Below are positions 36,201 to 48,923 of a stretch of 64,000 nt of DNA, piece after piece (the stretch's first letter is position 1; every line of letters starts with the position of its first letter). The position numbers and the translations under genes were made by a program. The notes below the pieces were generated by a model, which saw nothing but the letters and a program-made list of their open reading frames with translations, did no database searches and was not told the DNA's origin. Source of the stretch: Leptobrachium leishanense (taxonomy: Eukaryota > Chordata > Amphibia > Anura > Megophryidae); contig CM019075.1 of assembly GCA_009667805.1 (NCBI GenBank), forward strand, positions 21,015,615 through 21,079,614, written 5' to 3'.

Positions 36201-39200
36201 TCTTCTCCCTATCCGCGGGTGTATAGTTTAGGTGTTTCTCCCTATCCGCGGGTGTGCAGGTATCTAGTTTAGGTGTTTCTCCCTATCCGCAGGTGTCTAG
36301 TTTAGGTGTTTCTCCCTATCGCGGGTGTATATAGTTTAGGTGTTTTCTCCCTATCCGCGGTGTCTAGTTTAGGTGTTTCTCCCTATCCGCGGGTGGTATA
36401 GTTTAGGGTTTCTCCCTATCCGCGGGTGTCTAGTTTAGGTGTTTCTCCCTATCCGCGGGGTGTAAGTTTAGGGGTTTCTCCCTATCCGCGGTGTGCAGGT
36501 ATCTAGTTTAGGGGTTTCCCCCTATCCGCGGGTGCTATAGTTTAGGTGTTTCTCCCTATCCGCGGGTGTCTAGTTTAGGTGTTTCTCCCTATCCGCGGGT
36601 GTCTAGTTTAGGTGTTTCTCCCTATCCGGGTGTCTAGTTTAGGTGTTTCTCCCTATCGCAGGTGTCTAGTTTAGGTGTTTCTCCCTATCGCAGTGTCTAG
36701 TTTAGGTGTTTCTCCCTATCCGCGGGTGTGCAGGTGTCTAGTTTAGGTGTTTCTCCCTATCCGCGGGTGTCTAGTTTAGGTGTTTCTCCCTATCCGCGGG
36801 TGTCTAGTTTAGGTGTTTCTCCCTATCCGCGGGTGTCTAGTTTAGGTGTTTTCTCCTATCCGCGGGTGTCTAGTTTAGGTGTTTCTCCCTATCCGCGGGT
36901 GTCTAGTTTAGGTGTTTCTCCCTATCCGCGGGTGTCTAGTTTAGGTGTTTCTCCCTATCCGCGGGTGTCTAGTTTAGGTGTTTCTCCCTATCCGCGGGTG
37001 TCTAGTTTAGGTGTTTCTCCCTATCCGCGGGTGTATAGTTTAGGGGTTTCTCCCTATCCGCGGGTGTATAGTTTAGGGGTTTCTCCCTATCCGCGGGTGT
37101 CTAGTTTAGGCGTTTCTCCCTATCCGCGGATGTCTAGTTTAGGTGTTTCTCCCTATCCACAGGTGTCTAGTTTAGGTGTTTCTCCCTATCCGCGGGTGTG
37201 CAGGTGTCTAGTTTAGGTGTTTCTCCCTATCGATGGGTGTCTAGTTTAGGTGTTTCTACCTATCCGCAGGTGTCTAGTTTAGGTGTTTCTACCTATCCGC
37301 AGGTGTCTAGTTTAGGTGTTTCTACCTATCAGCGGGTGTCTAGTTTAGGCGTTTCTACCTATCCGCGGGTGTCTAGTTTAGGCGTTTCTCCCTATCCGCG
37401 GGTGTCTAGTTTAGGCGTTTCTCCCTATCCGCGGGTGTCTAGTTTAGGCGTTTCTCCCTATTCCGCAGGTGTCTAGTTTAGGTGTTTCTACCTATCCGCG
37501 GGTGGTGCAGGTATCTAGTTTAGGTGTTTCTCCGATCCGCGGTGTCTAGTTTAGCGTTTCTCCCTATCCGCGGGTGTCTAGTTTAGGCGTTTCTCCCTAT
37601 CCGCAGGTGTCTAGTTTAGGCGTTTCTCCCTATCCGCAGGTGTCTAGTTTAGGTGTTTCTCCCTATCCGCTGGTGTCTAGTTTAGGTGTTTCTCCCTATC
37701 CGCGGGTGTCTAGTTTAGGTGTTTCTCCCTATCCAGGGTGTATAGTTTAGGGTTTTCTCCCATCTACGTGTGTGCAGGTGTCTAGTTTAGGTTTCTCTAT
37801 CCTCGCATGTGCAGAGTCTAATTTAGGGGTTTCTCCCTGTCCTGGGTGTGCAGGTGTCTAGTTCAGGGGTTTCTCCCTATTGGCGCATGTGCAGGTGTCT
37901 AGGGTTTCTCCCTATCCGCGGGTACAGTATCTAGTTTAGGTTTTCTACCTATCCGGGGTGTGCAGGTATCTAGTTTAGGTGTTTCTCCCTATCCGCGGGT
38001 GTATAGTTTAGGTGTTTCTCCCTATCCGCGGGTGTGCAGGTATTAGTTTATGTTTCTCCCTATCCGCGGGTGTCTAATTTAGGTGTTTCTCCCTATCCGC
38101 AGGTGTCTAGTTTAGGTGTTTCTCCCTATCCGCGGGTGTATAGTTTAGGTGTTTCTCCCTATCCGCGGGTGTCTAGTTTAGGTGTTCTCCCTATCCGCGG
38201 TGTATAGTTTAGGGGTTTCTCCCTATCCGCGGGTGTATAGTTTAGGGGTTTCTCCCTATCCGCGGGTGTATAGTTGGGGTTTCTCCCTATCCGCGGGTTA
38301 GTTTTAGGTGTTTCTCCCTATCCGCGGGTGTCTAGTTTAGGTGTTTCTCCCTATCCGCGGTATTAGTTTAGGGGTTTCTCCCTATCCGCGGTGTATAGTT
38401 TAGGGGTTTCTCCCTATCCGCGGTGTATAGTTTAGGGGTTTCTCCCTATCGCGGCGGTGTCTAGTTTAGGCGTTTCTCCCTATCCGCGGATGTCTAGTTT
38501 AGGTGTTTCTCCCTATCCGCAGGTGTCTAGTTTAGGTGTTTCTCCCTATCCACAGGTGTCTAGTTTAGGTGTTTCTCCCTATCCGCGGGTGCAGGTGTCT
38601 AGTTTAGGTGTTTCTCCCTATCCGCGGGTGTCAGGTCTAGTTTAGGCGTTTCTCCCTATCCGCGGGTGTCTATAGTTTAGGTGTTTCCCCCTATCCGCGG
38701 GTGTCTAGTTTAGGTGTTTCTACCTATCCGCGGGTGTGCAGGTATCTAGTTTAGGTGTTTCTCCCGATCCGCAGGTGTCTAGTTTAGGCGTTTCTCCCTA
38801 TCCGCGGGTGTCTAGTTTAGGTTTTCTCCCTATCCGCGGTGTCTAGTTTAGGTGTTTCTCCCTATCCACGGGTGTATAGTTTAGGGGTTTCTCCCCATCT
38901 ACGTGTGTGCAGGTGTCTAGTTTAGGGGTTCTCCTATCCTCGCATGTGCAGAGGTCTAATTTAGGGGTTTCTCCCTGTCCATGGGTGTGCAGGTGTCTAG
39001 TTCAGGGGTTTCTCCTATTTGCGCATGTGCAGGTGTCTAGGGGTTTCTCCCTATCCGCGGGTGTACAGGTATCTAGTTTAGGTGTTTCTACCTATCCGCA
39101 GGTGTCTAGTTTAGGTGTTTCTCCCTATCTGCGGGTGTATAGTTTAGGTGTTTCTCCCTATCCGCGGGTGTATAGTTTAGGTGTTTCTCCCTATCCGCGG

Positions 39201-42200
39201 GTGTGCAGGTATCTAGTTTAGGTGTTTCTCCCTATCCGCGGGTGTCTAGTTTAGGTGTTTCTCCCTATCCGCGGGTGTCTAGTTTAGGTGTTTCTCCCTA
39301 TCCGCGGGTGTATAGTTTAGGGGTTTCTCCCTATCCGCGGGTGTATAGTTTAGGGGTTTCTCCCTATCCGCGGGTGTATAGTTTAGGGGTTTCTCCCTAT
39401 CTGCGGGTGTCTAGTTTAGGCGTTTCTCCCTATCCGCGGATGTCTAGTTTAGGTGTTTCTCCCTATCCACAGGTGTCTAGTTTAGGTGTTTCTCCCTATC
39501 CACAGGTGTCTAGTTTAGGTGTTTCTCCCTATCCGCGGGTGTGCAGGTGTCTAGTTTAGGTGTTTCTCCCTATCCGCGGGTGTGCAGGTGTCTAGTTTAG
39601 GTGTTTCTCCCTATCCGCGGGTGTGCAGGTGTCTAGTTTAGGTGTTTCTCCCTATCCGCGGGTATAGTTTAGGTGTTTCTCCTATCCGCGGTGTCTAGTT
39701 TAGGTGTTTCCCCTATCCGCGGTGTCTTAGTTTAGGTGTTTCTCCCTATCCGCGGGTGTCTAGTTTAGGTGTTTCTCCCTATCCGCGGTGTCTAGTTTAG
39801 GTGTTTCTCCCTATCCGCGGGTGTCTAGTTTAGGTTTCCCCTATCCGCGGGTGTCTAGTTTAGGTGTTTCTCCCTATCCGCGGGTGTCTAGTTTAGGTGT
39901 TTCTCCCTATCCGCGGGTGTCTAGTTTAGGTGTTTCTCCCTATCCGCGGGTGTCTAGTTTAGGTGTTTCTCCCTATCCGCAGGTATCTAGTTTAGGTGTT
40001 TCTCCCTATCCGCTGGTGTCTAGTTTAGGTGTTCTCCCTATCCGCTGGTGTCTAGTTTAGGTGTTTCTACCTATCCGCAGGTGTCTAGTTTAGGACCATC
40101 CGCGGGTGTGCAGGTATCTAGTTTAGTGTTTCTCCCTATCGATGGGTGTCTAGTTTAGGTGTTTCTACCTATCCGCGGGTGTCTAGTTTAGGCGTTTCTC
40201 CCTATCCGCGGGTGTCTAGTTTAGGCGTTTCTCCCTATCCGCAGGTGTCTAGTTTAGGTGTTTCTACCTATCCGCGGGTGTGCAGGTATCTAGTTTAGGT
40301 GTTTCTCCCGATCCGCAGGTGTCTAGTTTAGGCGTTTCTCCCTATCCGCAGGTGTCTAGTTTAGGCGTTTCTCCCTATCCGCAGGTGTCTAGTTTAGGCG
40401 TTTCTCCCTATCCGCAGGTGTCTAGTTTAGGCGTTTCTCCCTATCCGCGGGTGTCTAGTTTAGGTGTTTCTCCCTATCCGCGGGTGTCTAGTTTAGGTGT
40501 TTCTCCCTATCCACGGGTGTATAGTTTAGGGGTTTCTCCCCATCTACGTGTGTGCAGGTGTCTAGTTTAGGGGTTTCTCCCTATCCTCGCATGTGCAGAG
40601 GTCTAATTTAGGGGTTTCTCCCTGTCCATGGGTGTGCAGGTGTCTAGTTCAGGGGTTTCTCCTATTTGCGCATGTGCAGGTGTCTAGGGGTTTCTCCCTA
40701 TCCGCGGGTGTGCAGGTATCTAGTTTAGGTGTTTCTCCCTATCCGCAGGTGTCTAGTTTAGGTGTTTCTCCCTATCCGCGGGTGTATAGTTTAGGTGTTT
40801 CTCCCTATCCGCGGGTGTATAGTTTAGGTGTTTCTCCCTATCCGCGGGTGTGCAGGTATCTAGTTTAGGTGTTTCTCCCTATCCGCAGGTGTCTAGTTTA
40901 GGTGTTTCTCCCTATCCGCGGGTGTCTAGTTTAGGTGTTTCTCCCTATCCGCGGGTGTATAGTTTAGGGGTTTCTCCCTATCCGCGGGTGTATAGTTTAG
41001 GGGTTTCTCCCTATCCGCGGGTGTATAGTTTAGGGGTTTCTCCCTATCCGCGGGTGTCTAGTTTAGGCGTTTCTCCCTATCCGCGGATGTCTAGTTTAGG
41101 TGTTTCTCCCTATCCACAGGTGTCTAGTTTAGGTGTTTCTCCCGATCCGCAGGTGTCTAGTTTAGGTGTTTCTCCCTATCCGCGGGTGTCTAGTTTAGGT
41201 GTTTCTCCCTATCCGCGGGTGTCTAGTTTAGGTGTTTCTCTCCCTATCCACGGGTGTATAGTTTAGGGTTTCTCCCCATCTACGTGTGTGCAGGTGTCTA
41301 GTTTAGGGTTTCTCCCTATCCTCGCATGTGCAGAGGTCTAATTTAGGGGTTTCTCCCTGTCCATGGGTGTGCAGGTGTCTAGTTCAGGGGTTTCTCCTAT
41401 TTGCGCATGTGCAGGTGTCTAGGGGTTTCTCCCTATCCGCTGGTGTACAGGTATCTAGTTTAGGTGTTTCTACCTATCCGCGGGTGTGCAGGTATCTAGT
41501 TTAGGTGTTTCTCCCTATCCGCAGGTGTCTAGTTTAGGTGTTTCTCCCTATCCGCGGGTGTATAGTTTAGGTGTTTCTCCCTATCCGCGGGTGTGCAGGT
41601 ATCTAGTTTAGGTGTTTCTCCCTATCCGCAGGTGTCTAGTTTAGGTGTTTCTCCCTATCCGCGGGTGTCTAGTTTAGGTGTTTCTCCCTATCCGCGGGTG
41701 TATAGTTTAGGGGTTTCTCCCTATCCGCGGGTGTATAGTTTAGGGGTTTCTCCCTATCCGCGGGTGTATAGTTTAGGGTTTCTCCCTATCCGCGGGTGTC
41801 TAGTTTAGGGTGTTTCTCCCTATCCGCGGATGTCTAGTTTAGGTGTTTCTCCCTATCCACAGGTGTCTAGTTTAGGTGTTTCTCCCTATCCGCGGGTGTG
41901 CAGGTGTCTAGTTTAGGTGTTTCTCCCTATCCGCGGGTGTGCAGGTGTCTAGTTTAGGTGTTTCTCCCTATCCGCGGGTGTCTAGTTTAGGTGTTTCTCC
42001 CTATCCGCGGTTGTCTAGTTTAGGTGTTTCTCCCTATCCGCGGGTGTCTAGTTTAGGTGTTTCTCCCTATCCGCTGGTGTCTAGTTTAGGTGTTTCTCCC
42101 TATCCGCTGGTGTCTAGTTTAGGTGTTTCTCCCTATCCGCTGGTGTCTAGTTTAGGTGTTTCTCCCTATCCGCTGGTGTCTAGTTTAGGTGTTTCTCCCT

Positions 42201-43228
42201 ATCCGCTGGTGTCTAGTTTAGGTGTTTCTCCCTATCCGCTGGTGTCTAGTTTAGGTGTTTCTACCTATCCGCGGGTGTGCAGGTATCTAGTTTAGGTGTT
42301 TCTCCCTATCGATGGGTGTCTAGTTTAGGTGTTTCTACCTATCCGCAGGTGTCTAGTTTAGGTGTTTCTACCTATCCGCGGGTGTCTAGTTTAGGCGTTT
42401 CTACCTATCCGCGGGTGTCTAGTTTAGGCGTTTCTCCCTATCCGCGGGTGTCTAGTTTAGGCGTTTCTCCCTATCCGCGGGTGTCTAGTTTAGGCGTTTC
42501 TCCCTATCCGCAGGTGTCTAGTTTAGGTGTTTCTACCTATCCGCGGGTGTGCAGGTATCTAGTTTAGGTGTTTCTCCCGATCCGCAGGTGTCTAGTTTAG
42601 GCGTTTCTCCCTATCCGCAGGTGTCTAGTTTAGGTGTTTCTCCCTATCCGCTGGTGTCTAGTTTAGGTGTTTCTCCCTATCCACGGGTGTATAGTTTAGG
42701 GGTTTCTCCCCATCTACGTGTGTGCAGGTGTCTAGTTTAGGGGTTTCTCCCTATCCTCGCATGTGCAGAGGTCTAATTTAGGGGTTTCTCCCTGTCCATG
42801 GGTGTGCAGGTGTCTAGTTCAGGGGTTTCTCCTATTTGCGCATGTGCAGGTGTCTAGGGGTTTCTCCCTATCCGCGGGTGTACAGGTATCTAGTTTAGGT
42901 GTTTCTACCTATCCGCGGGTGTGCAGGTATCTAGTTTAGGTGTTTCTCCCTATCCGCAGGTGTCTAGTTTAGGTGTTTCTCCCTATCCGCGGGTGTATAG
43001 TTTAGGTGTTTCTCCCTATCCGCGGGTGTATAGTTTAGGTGTTTCCCCCTATCCGCGGGTGTCTAGTTTAGGGGTTTCCCCCTATCCGCGGGTGTCTTAG
43101 TTTAGGTGTTTCTCCCTATCCGCGGGTGTCTAGTTTAGGTGTTTCCCCCTATCCGCGAGTGTCTAGTTTAGGTGTTTCCCCCTATCCGCGGGTGTCTAGT
43201 TTAGGGGTTTCTCCCTATCCGCGGGTGT
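33228..43228. repeat. 10-kb satellite of 33-bp units (TCTAGTTTAGGTGTTTCTCC)
   Basis: Unit: TCTAGTTTAGGTGTTTCTCC plus CTATCCGCGGGTG, with variants CAGGTG, CTGGTG, GGGTGTATAG and GGTGTGCAGGTATC. A diverged block with TTTGCGCATGTGCAG recurs near 34429, 36071, 37881, 39018, 40665, 41400 and 42835, showing higher-order organisation of about 0.7-1.8 kb. The 33-bp period yields SSLGVSPYPRV-type open frames that are not genes. Confidence 0.97.
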
Positions 43229-44158
43229 AACAGACCCGCAATATAACTGCCAGCAATGACTCTTTGACCATTAATAAACGGTAGGTCCTTGGTGTAAACG
43301 AGATACTAAAAATACAAATATCGGCAAAAGAGTAACATTAATTGTCCATAAGACTTGACTAGCTCCTCCACCGATGACTTCGCCTAAAACGTGCAATGTA
43401 CCCTTTTAGGTGCTTGAAATGTTCAGTGCGCTCTGTAGTCCTGTCACTACATGGTGTGTTACAGCCACTGGACAGACCTTTCAGTGTTCATGGCTTCACT
43501 TTGTTTATTTGGAGGCACTGCCTGTACGGTGTCAGCAAAATAAGCACATAAAAACGTTTGTTCTCTCCTCACTTATAATGCCGAGCGGCTAAGTTGCTTA
43601 CCAGTAAAAATAAAGAGTTAGTACTTCCCTTAATGACGTCGGGGCTTGTCTCCTCCTCTGTTGCTCCCAGCAAAAAGAGTGCTGTCCCAGAGGGAACCAC
43701 AGCACCTATCAAGGCAGGGCAGTCTTAATGAGAAGACAGCTTAGAATTAACCCTATAGGGGAAAGGGCTTTCTCCATCCACCTGTTGACAAAACGATGGT
43801 CTATCAGCCCGCCCCTAATCACACTGTCACAATGGTCTATTTCGATACATTTACTGCAGAGAGAGATACAAAAGCCCCATCCATTAGTATCAGAAATCAT
43901 GGGGTGTCATTCTATATACAGCAGTGTCTGCTAATATCGCACACACTGGCAAACATTACCTTGTGGTGTTTCATGGACGACCAATTTCCTTTTTTGTTTC
44001 CTAAAAAGATCAAACGAAGCGGTGGCAGGAGAAACTTCACTGTGCTGAAAAGGTGGCAGGAGAAATGCATTTTGTGCCATATTGCCGTCTTACTCCTTAA
44101 AAACGAACACTAGGATATACGGACGCCATACTGACGACACTATAAATCCACTTGTGCT
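43229..44158. other. Intergenic, no gene recognised
   Basis: Unique-looking sequence on the right of the 33-bp satellite. Short frames without known domains; no tRNA or rRNA seen. Confidence 0.45.
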
Positions 44159-44164
44159 CGAGAA

Positions 44165-44599
44165 TAGAGATGTGCGTTTCGGGTTTCGGAATTTTCACGA
44201 AATTTCCCGATTCGTGTTTTCGGATCCGGCTGATTTTCCGAAAATTTTTAGATCTGAAAACGGCAGATCCGAAAAGTTTTCCGAGCCGAAACGAAATATT
44301 TTCGGAATTTTCGAATGGACTTGAAATGTGTCAAATCGAAATTTATTGCTTTGAAACGAGGAGAACAGACGTTCCGAAAAAACGAAAAATTCCGAAATCA
44401 CGAAAAGGCGATACAAAAAACAAGCAAAGTGACACGAAAATACGAAAAATGGTCGATATTCCGAAAAAAAAATGTACACGAAAAACAAGTCGAGCCGAAC
44501 CGAATCGAAACAGAAATCGGTCGAAACGAGCCGAATCGAAAAGTTTAAACATCCGAAAAATCGAACCGAAAAAAAAAAAAAAAACGGTGCACAAGCCTA
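44165..44599. mobile_element. 435-bp TIR element rich in TTCCGAAA
   Basis: Flanked by the direct repeat CGAGAA (44159-44164 and 44600-44605). Ends TAGAGATGTGC and (reverse) TAGGCTTGTGC. The interior is dominated by CGAAAT/TTCCG motifs. Its termini resemble those of the larger element at 51623-53526. Superfamily not assigned. Confidence 0.7.
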
Positions 44600-44706
44600 C
44601 GAGAAAGGCTGTCCATCACCTGAAACGTTACCGTTTCCTGCATAAATTGGCCATGTGGAGTGCCTAGATTTCCGTCTGGCATCCATATAACTCGACTGTC
44701 ATCGTG

Positions 44707-44842
44707 TCTAGAGCAGGGGTCAGCAACTTCGGCCCTCCGGATATTCTGGAGCTACATCTCCCATGATGCTCAGCCACTCACTAGGTGAAATATAGTTCCA
44801 AAACATCTGGAAGAGCGAGGGTGCGGACCCCCGCTCTAACAT
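44707..44842. mobile_element. hAT-like foldback MITE
   Basis: Ends CAGGGGTCAGCAACTTCGG and (reverse) CGGGGGTCCGCACCCTCGC. Arms GAGCTACATCTCCCATGATG and GAAATATAGTTCCAAAACAT. The 8-bp flanks are decayed. Confidence 0.6.
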
Positions 44843-44901
44843 TACCCATCTACAGCACTATCCCGGTCATACACAAGAACACAACTCTTTTGGTATAATA
44901 A

Positions 44902-44907
44902 TTTATT
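44902..44907 (-). promoter_or_regulatory. Candidate polyadenylation signal AATAAA
   Basis: Minus-strand context TGCCAATAAATTATTA, followed downstream by a GT-rich stretch (AAGAGTTGTGTTCTTGTG). It is the first canonical signal after the smad6-like stop codon. Confidence 0.35.
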
Positions 44908-46479
44908 GGCATAAAAACAACCGTTGGTGTACATGGCGCTGCGCGCGTCGGCGCTCCCTCCGAGGAGCTTACTCTCGTAATATGCGGCGCGGGAGATTAC
45001 AGTAGCTCGGCCCGAGGTCTTTGGCCGTGCTTCCCGCTATAAAAGGAGTCAGTAAATTAGGCATAAACATATTAAAACAAGGAAAATGTATCTGTATAAA
45101 TAACATTTAAAAATATATATTGTTGTAAATATTTAAATAAAAAGAACTATACGTGTTTTCATATGAATACTTTGGTTATATCGATGACGTACACCCTGTC
45201 GTCCGCTACTAAAGGAGGGTTGTACATGCTGGACGCACCTTCTTTGACCCAAAATGTCCCGTGACCATTTAATTTTACCCCAAATTAACTTAACTCTTAA
45301 TTACTATAGAGTGGGCTGCTTGCTGTCAGTGTGTACCACAGCGTGGGCAGTACAAGTACAGACATCGCTACAGGGTATTTAGCCTGGCATTGCATCACTA
45401 TGGGAGGGGTAGTGTGGCTGGCACGGTTACCGGTGGCATTCATGCCATAACCTGCCGATTCTGTACTCTGCGTTCCTGTACTGCGCCCCCGGTGGCCACG
45501 TGGCAGTGAGAGCAATAACAATACCGCAATATAATGTTTCAGTGAAACAGTACACGGAGACGAATTCAAGCGTTTATGTTATGGAGTTCCTATTTTCGTG
45601 TGCTTTAGGGCTGACAAATGGTACATCCAACATTTTTGTCCTGTGCTTCGGTCAGTCGGGAAGCTTACAGCGTCCTGGCCACCGACCGGACATTTCCACG
45701 TATCACCCAGTTTGCTGTAGACTGGGAGAATAAATTAAGTACATTCTGTGTCCCTTCTATGCATATGTTCTTGAAGTGTTCTCCTGTCAGCCAAACCAAC
45801 GGTAGAGCGTGAACCATTTCCTTCATATTTTGGAAACCCCCGCAGTAGCTTTTGACCTTCGTAAATAAATAAAAAAACAAGCGGTATATATTTAACGCCC
45901 GCTTCTCCTCCTTTAACCCAATTACAATGAAGATTTGGGATCAGGCCTACTTCTAAAGACAACCCCGGGACTGTAAAAAACTAAACACGCTTTGTGTTTC
46001 TTCTTTGCCCAAACTTCCCGTTCTCCTCCTCACTTGACCAAATTGTCCTTTCGTGTTTCTGTTCTACATAAATAACCATTTTCGACTTCCTTAGCATGCC
46101 ATTGAGACTATCCCATCTTGACTCTCCTCACCTTCGATTTGCCTTCTTGTCTGAAGCATGCCACATACTGTCACTTACGCAAAGCCCATAAATGGTATGC
46201 TAATGAGAACATCTAGAGACCCTCCATAGATGCCTACCTATTGAGTCCCACCACCAACGTTCCACATCGAACCTCCCTATAGCTTAACTACGACATTCCC
46301 CCAATTCTAAGGACTTTTCTTATTTGTATGGAGACTCGCTTGGTATAAAGAAGAGGTCGACCTGAGTGCTAGGTCACCGAAGGATCTACGTATGCACAGA
46401 GGAGAACCCAACCCAATTTACAATGATGGCAGACAATCCCCGTTTCTGAATGATGTCATTAGAGCTCATCTTGAGTCTT

Positions 46480-46577
46480 TGTTGCTCTTCATCTCATCGT
46501 AATCACTCGAGCTATCGCTGATGACTTTGTCGCTCTTCATCTCAACGCAATCACTCGAGCTATCGCCGATGATGTAG
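46480..46577. repeat. Short tandem duplication, about 48 bp, two copies
   Basis: The sequence GCTCTTCATCTCA..C is followed by AATCACTCGAGCTATCGC twice in a row with a few substitutions. It lies inside the probable 3' UTR of the SMAD gene. Confidence 0.7.
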
Positions 46578-48393
46578 CAAAGACAAAAACCGCCCCCCCC
46601 AAAACATAGTGAAATTCAGAGGCCATGCATTAAATGCCAAGCCATCAGCACCAAAAACCTTTCACACAGTTTCGTGACGATTTTACGTCGCACTTCGAGA
46701 CTTTACTCAATCGATTTCCAAAAACGTCACCTCTACCGCAAACTACAAGTAATTCCCTCTGGAAATTTGGTATCTCGCATTTGATTTACTGAGCAAATGA
46801 CTGGAAGACCATGAGAAGGCTTGTCCATGGTACCACCCAAGCATGGTATGTCCAGCTATATCATTCCTACGTTTATAGTATAAAGGATCCACATAGGTTT
46901 GTTTCTCCACTGTGGACGGTTGGTTGGATGCCATCTGGAATATAAAGCAGGAGATTTAGCAGGTTTTATGGACCGGGGTTCACACGATAATTTGTTGGGA
47001 ACCTGCGCTTGATACCCGGACCAGGTCACGGAAACAGATACATCTACTGACCTAAAGGGGATGTAAGTACTGGTGTATTCGGTGACATAATCATAATATT
47101 ATACATGTAGGCTAGCACCAGTGCGCCCTTGATGTACAGGATGCCATGTCTGTTCAGTGATGGATTGAAGTCTTTGAGTCGAGCGTATGCTCACAGAAGA
47201 CTCTCGTTGACATCAAACCGTTGTGAGCCAATGAGATCTGGATCTGCAGACCATTAGATCATTGGAGGCTGAATCCAGTAGATGGAGCATGTTGTACACC
47301 TGGAATTTGCAGAGATTGTGAAGATCTGGCTATTCTGGACGAATATCCTTAAGATCACTTCAGCATGGATTCATCAGGTGACACCAGGATGAACTCTGAA
47401 ATTTAGTGAAGCAGAATCTGGAGTTATTAGTTTAGAAGATGATGATAATGACAGGTACTTCAACACGGTGGAGTTCAGGTTACTCGAGTAATGCAATGAG
47501 AGAGTCTGGAGTCAACGTGGCATCCATTGGTTTGGAGGCAGTTAATGGTTTCTTTCTGCTGGAGTCTCTCCATGAATCAGCATGTGAAGAGATAAGGACA
47601 ACCTTCAGGGATGTGATGATGTAGACTGGACGTTTATCAAGGCAAAGTATCTGGACTTCACGAGCGACCAAAGGATGAACCTTCGATTTAGGAAAGCGAC
47701 ATCTGGAGCTATAAGACCAAAGGTTGAGGCTTTGTCCAAAATGACAGAGTCTTGATTAATTGAGCAACAGGTTGAAGGCAGGACATCTGGAACCATCCGT
47801 TAAACCCAAAAAGGTAGATATCTGACCTAGTAAATCAGAGTTAACCCTGCACTATGGTAAAAAAGAAGACCTGGTCGTTCCTTAACATCAATATAATGAG
47901 GGAGCTTAGATTCAGTACGGCAAAGTGGAGAAGAAAACAATGAGGACGTCTGGGTAAAACCACTGGAAATGCCAGAGATAGAGCAGTTCATTGTTGTAGA
48001 TTGCAGAATTTTGCTATTCCAGTCCATCGAGCCAATTAATTTCTGATTAATAAACAGAAGGTACAGACACTGGAGCTTAGATACTGTTGGATGAATTTTT
48101 AGGGTTCCTAGATCCTGGGTGAACTGTTGACGGGGTCCAGGCTCAGACGTTGGCACTGTTGTTTGAGTCTCATCACCGAAGACTGAGGCTCAGTCGTGGG
48201 CACAATCTCAGCAGATGACATTGGTAACATAGCCCATGTTTGACTTTTGGCACTAGAGATGATGCCTGGTTTCTGCAGGCGGCACAGGTTTGTTCAAATT
48301 ATGACTCAGTGGCATTGGAGATCCTAGCCTAGGACACAGCAGGCTTCTCTGCCGGAGACCTACATCCATCAAGAACAAGACTTGAAGAGTTGC

Positions 48394-48923
48394 TCATCTT
48401 GGTGGACACAGCAAGATTTCCAGCCAACAAGGACAGGAGGTGATGAATTGCCGAGAGTAGCAGGATCCCCAGCCCTTGGCAAAACTGATGCGAACACTGT
48501 GAGGGTCGTATGGCCCATCCCCTAGGACGTGGCAGCGGGAGACCTCCTGCTCAGAATCAAAGACTTTAATGGAGTATCCAGGTGGCAACTTGTGAACGGA
48601 CTGGCCACGAGTGTTCACCGGAGCCAGAGTAGGGGAATTGATGAAAATAGGGTGCTCGGATCGATTGTAAACCCAGACCCCATCATGCTCATGACTCAAG
48701 GTGATGCCTTGACCAATCTTCATCCGGGTGCGTCTAACTGTTTCATTTCGGGATTCCGAGCCGAGGAAACCCAGGCAGAAGCCGCTACCTTTTGGCAGGT
48801 CATGGAAGATGTGCACAGACGGCTCAGTCACAGTGTAGAGGCGACCTACTCTGGTTCTGTGCTCCCAGTAGGCCAGTTTGCACCAGTAACCATCTTTGTA
48901 AGAGCTTCTGGACAAAGTGGTGT
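48394..48923 (-). CDS. smad6-like: smad6-like coding exon 3 (MH2 and stop)
   Basis: Acceptor CCTTTCTGTCTTTCCACAG, then AC completing the Asp-179 codon begun by exon 2. It encodes the whole MH2 domain and ends LLCPPR-stop (human SMAD6 ends LLNNPR). The intron before it is only 226 bp. Confidence 0.93.

Larger units (their letters stand above)
44880..48393 (-). other. Probable 3' UTR / downstream region of the smad6-like gene
   Basis: About 3.5 kb without tandem arrays or recognisable transposons, in contrast to the rest of the window. The first AATAAA on the minus strand after the stop is at 44907-44902; an ATTAAA lies near 45270. A CpG-rich block is present at 44930-45040. No open frame here matches a protein I know. 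A long 3' UTR is plausible, but a second unrecognised transcript cannot be excluded. Confidence 0.35.

Noticed and set aside
33228..43228. CRISPR-like regular array
   Set aside because: Units are contiguous tandem repeats with no unique spacers, no cas genes and a eukaryotic context.
46743..46934. Minus-strand 63-codon frame beginning MASNQPSTVEKQ
   Set aside because: No domain, no matching splice sites, and it lies in the probable SMAD 3' UTR.
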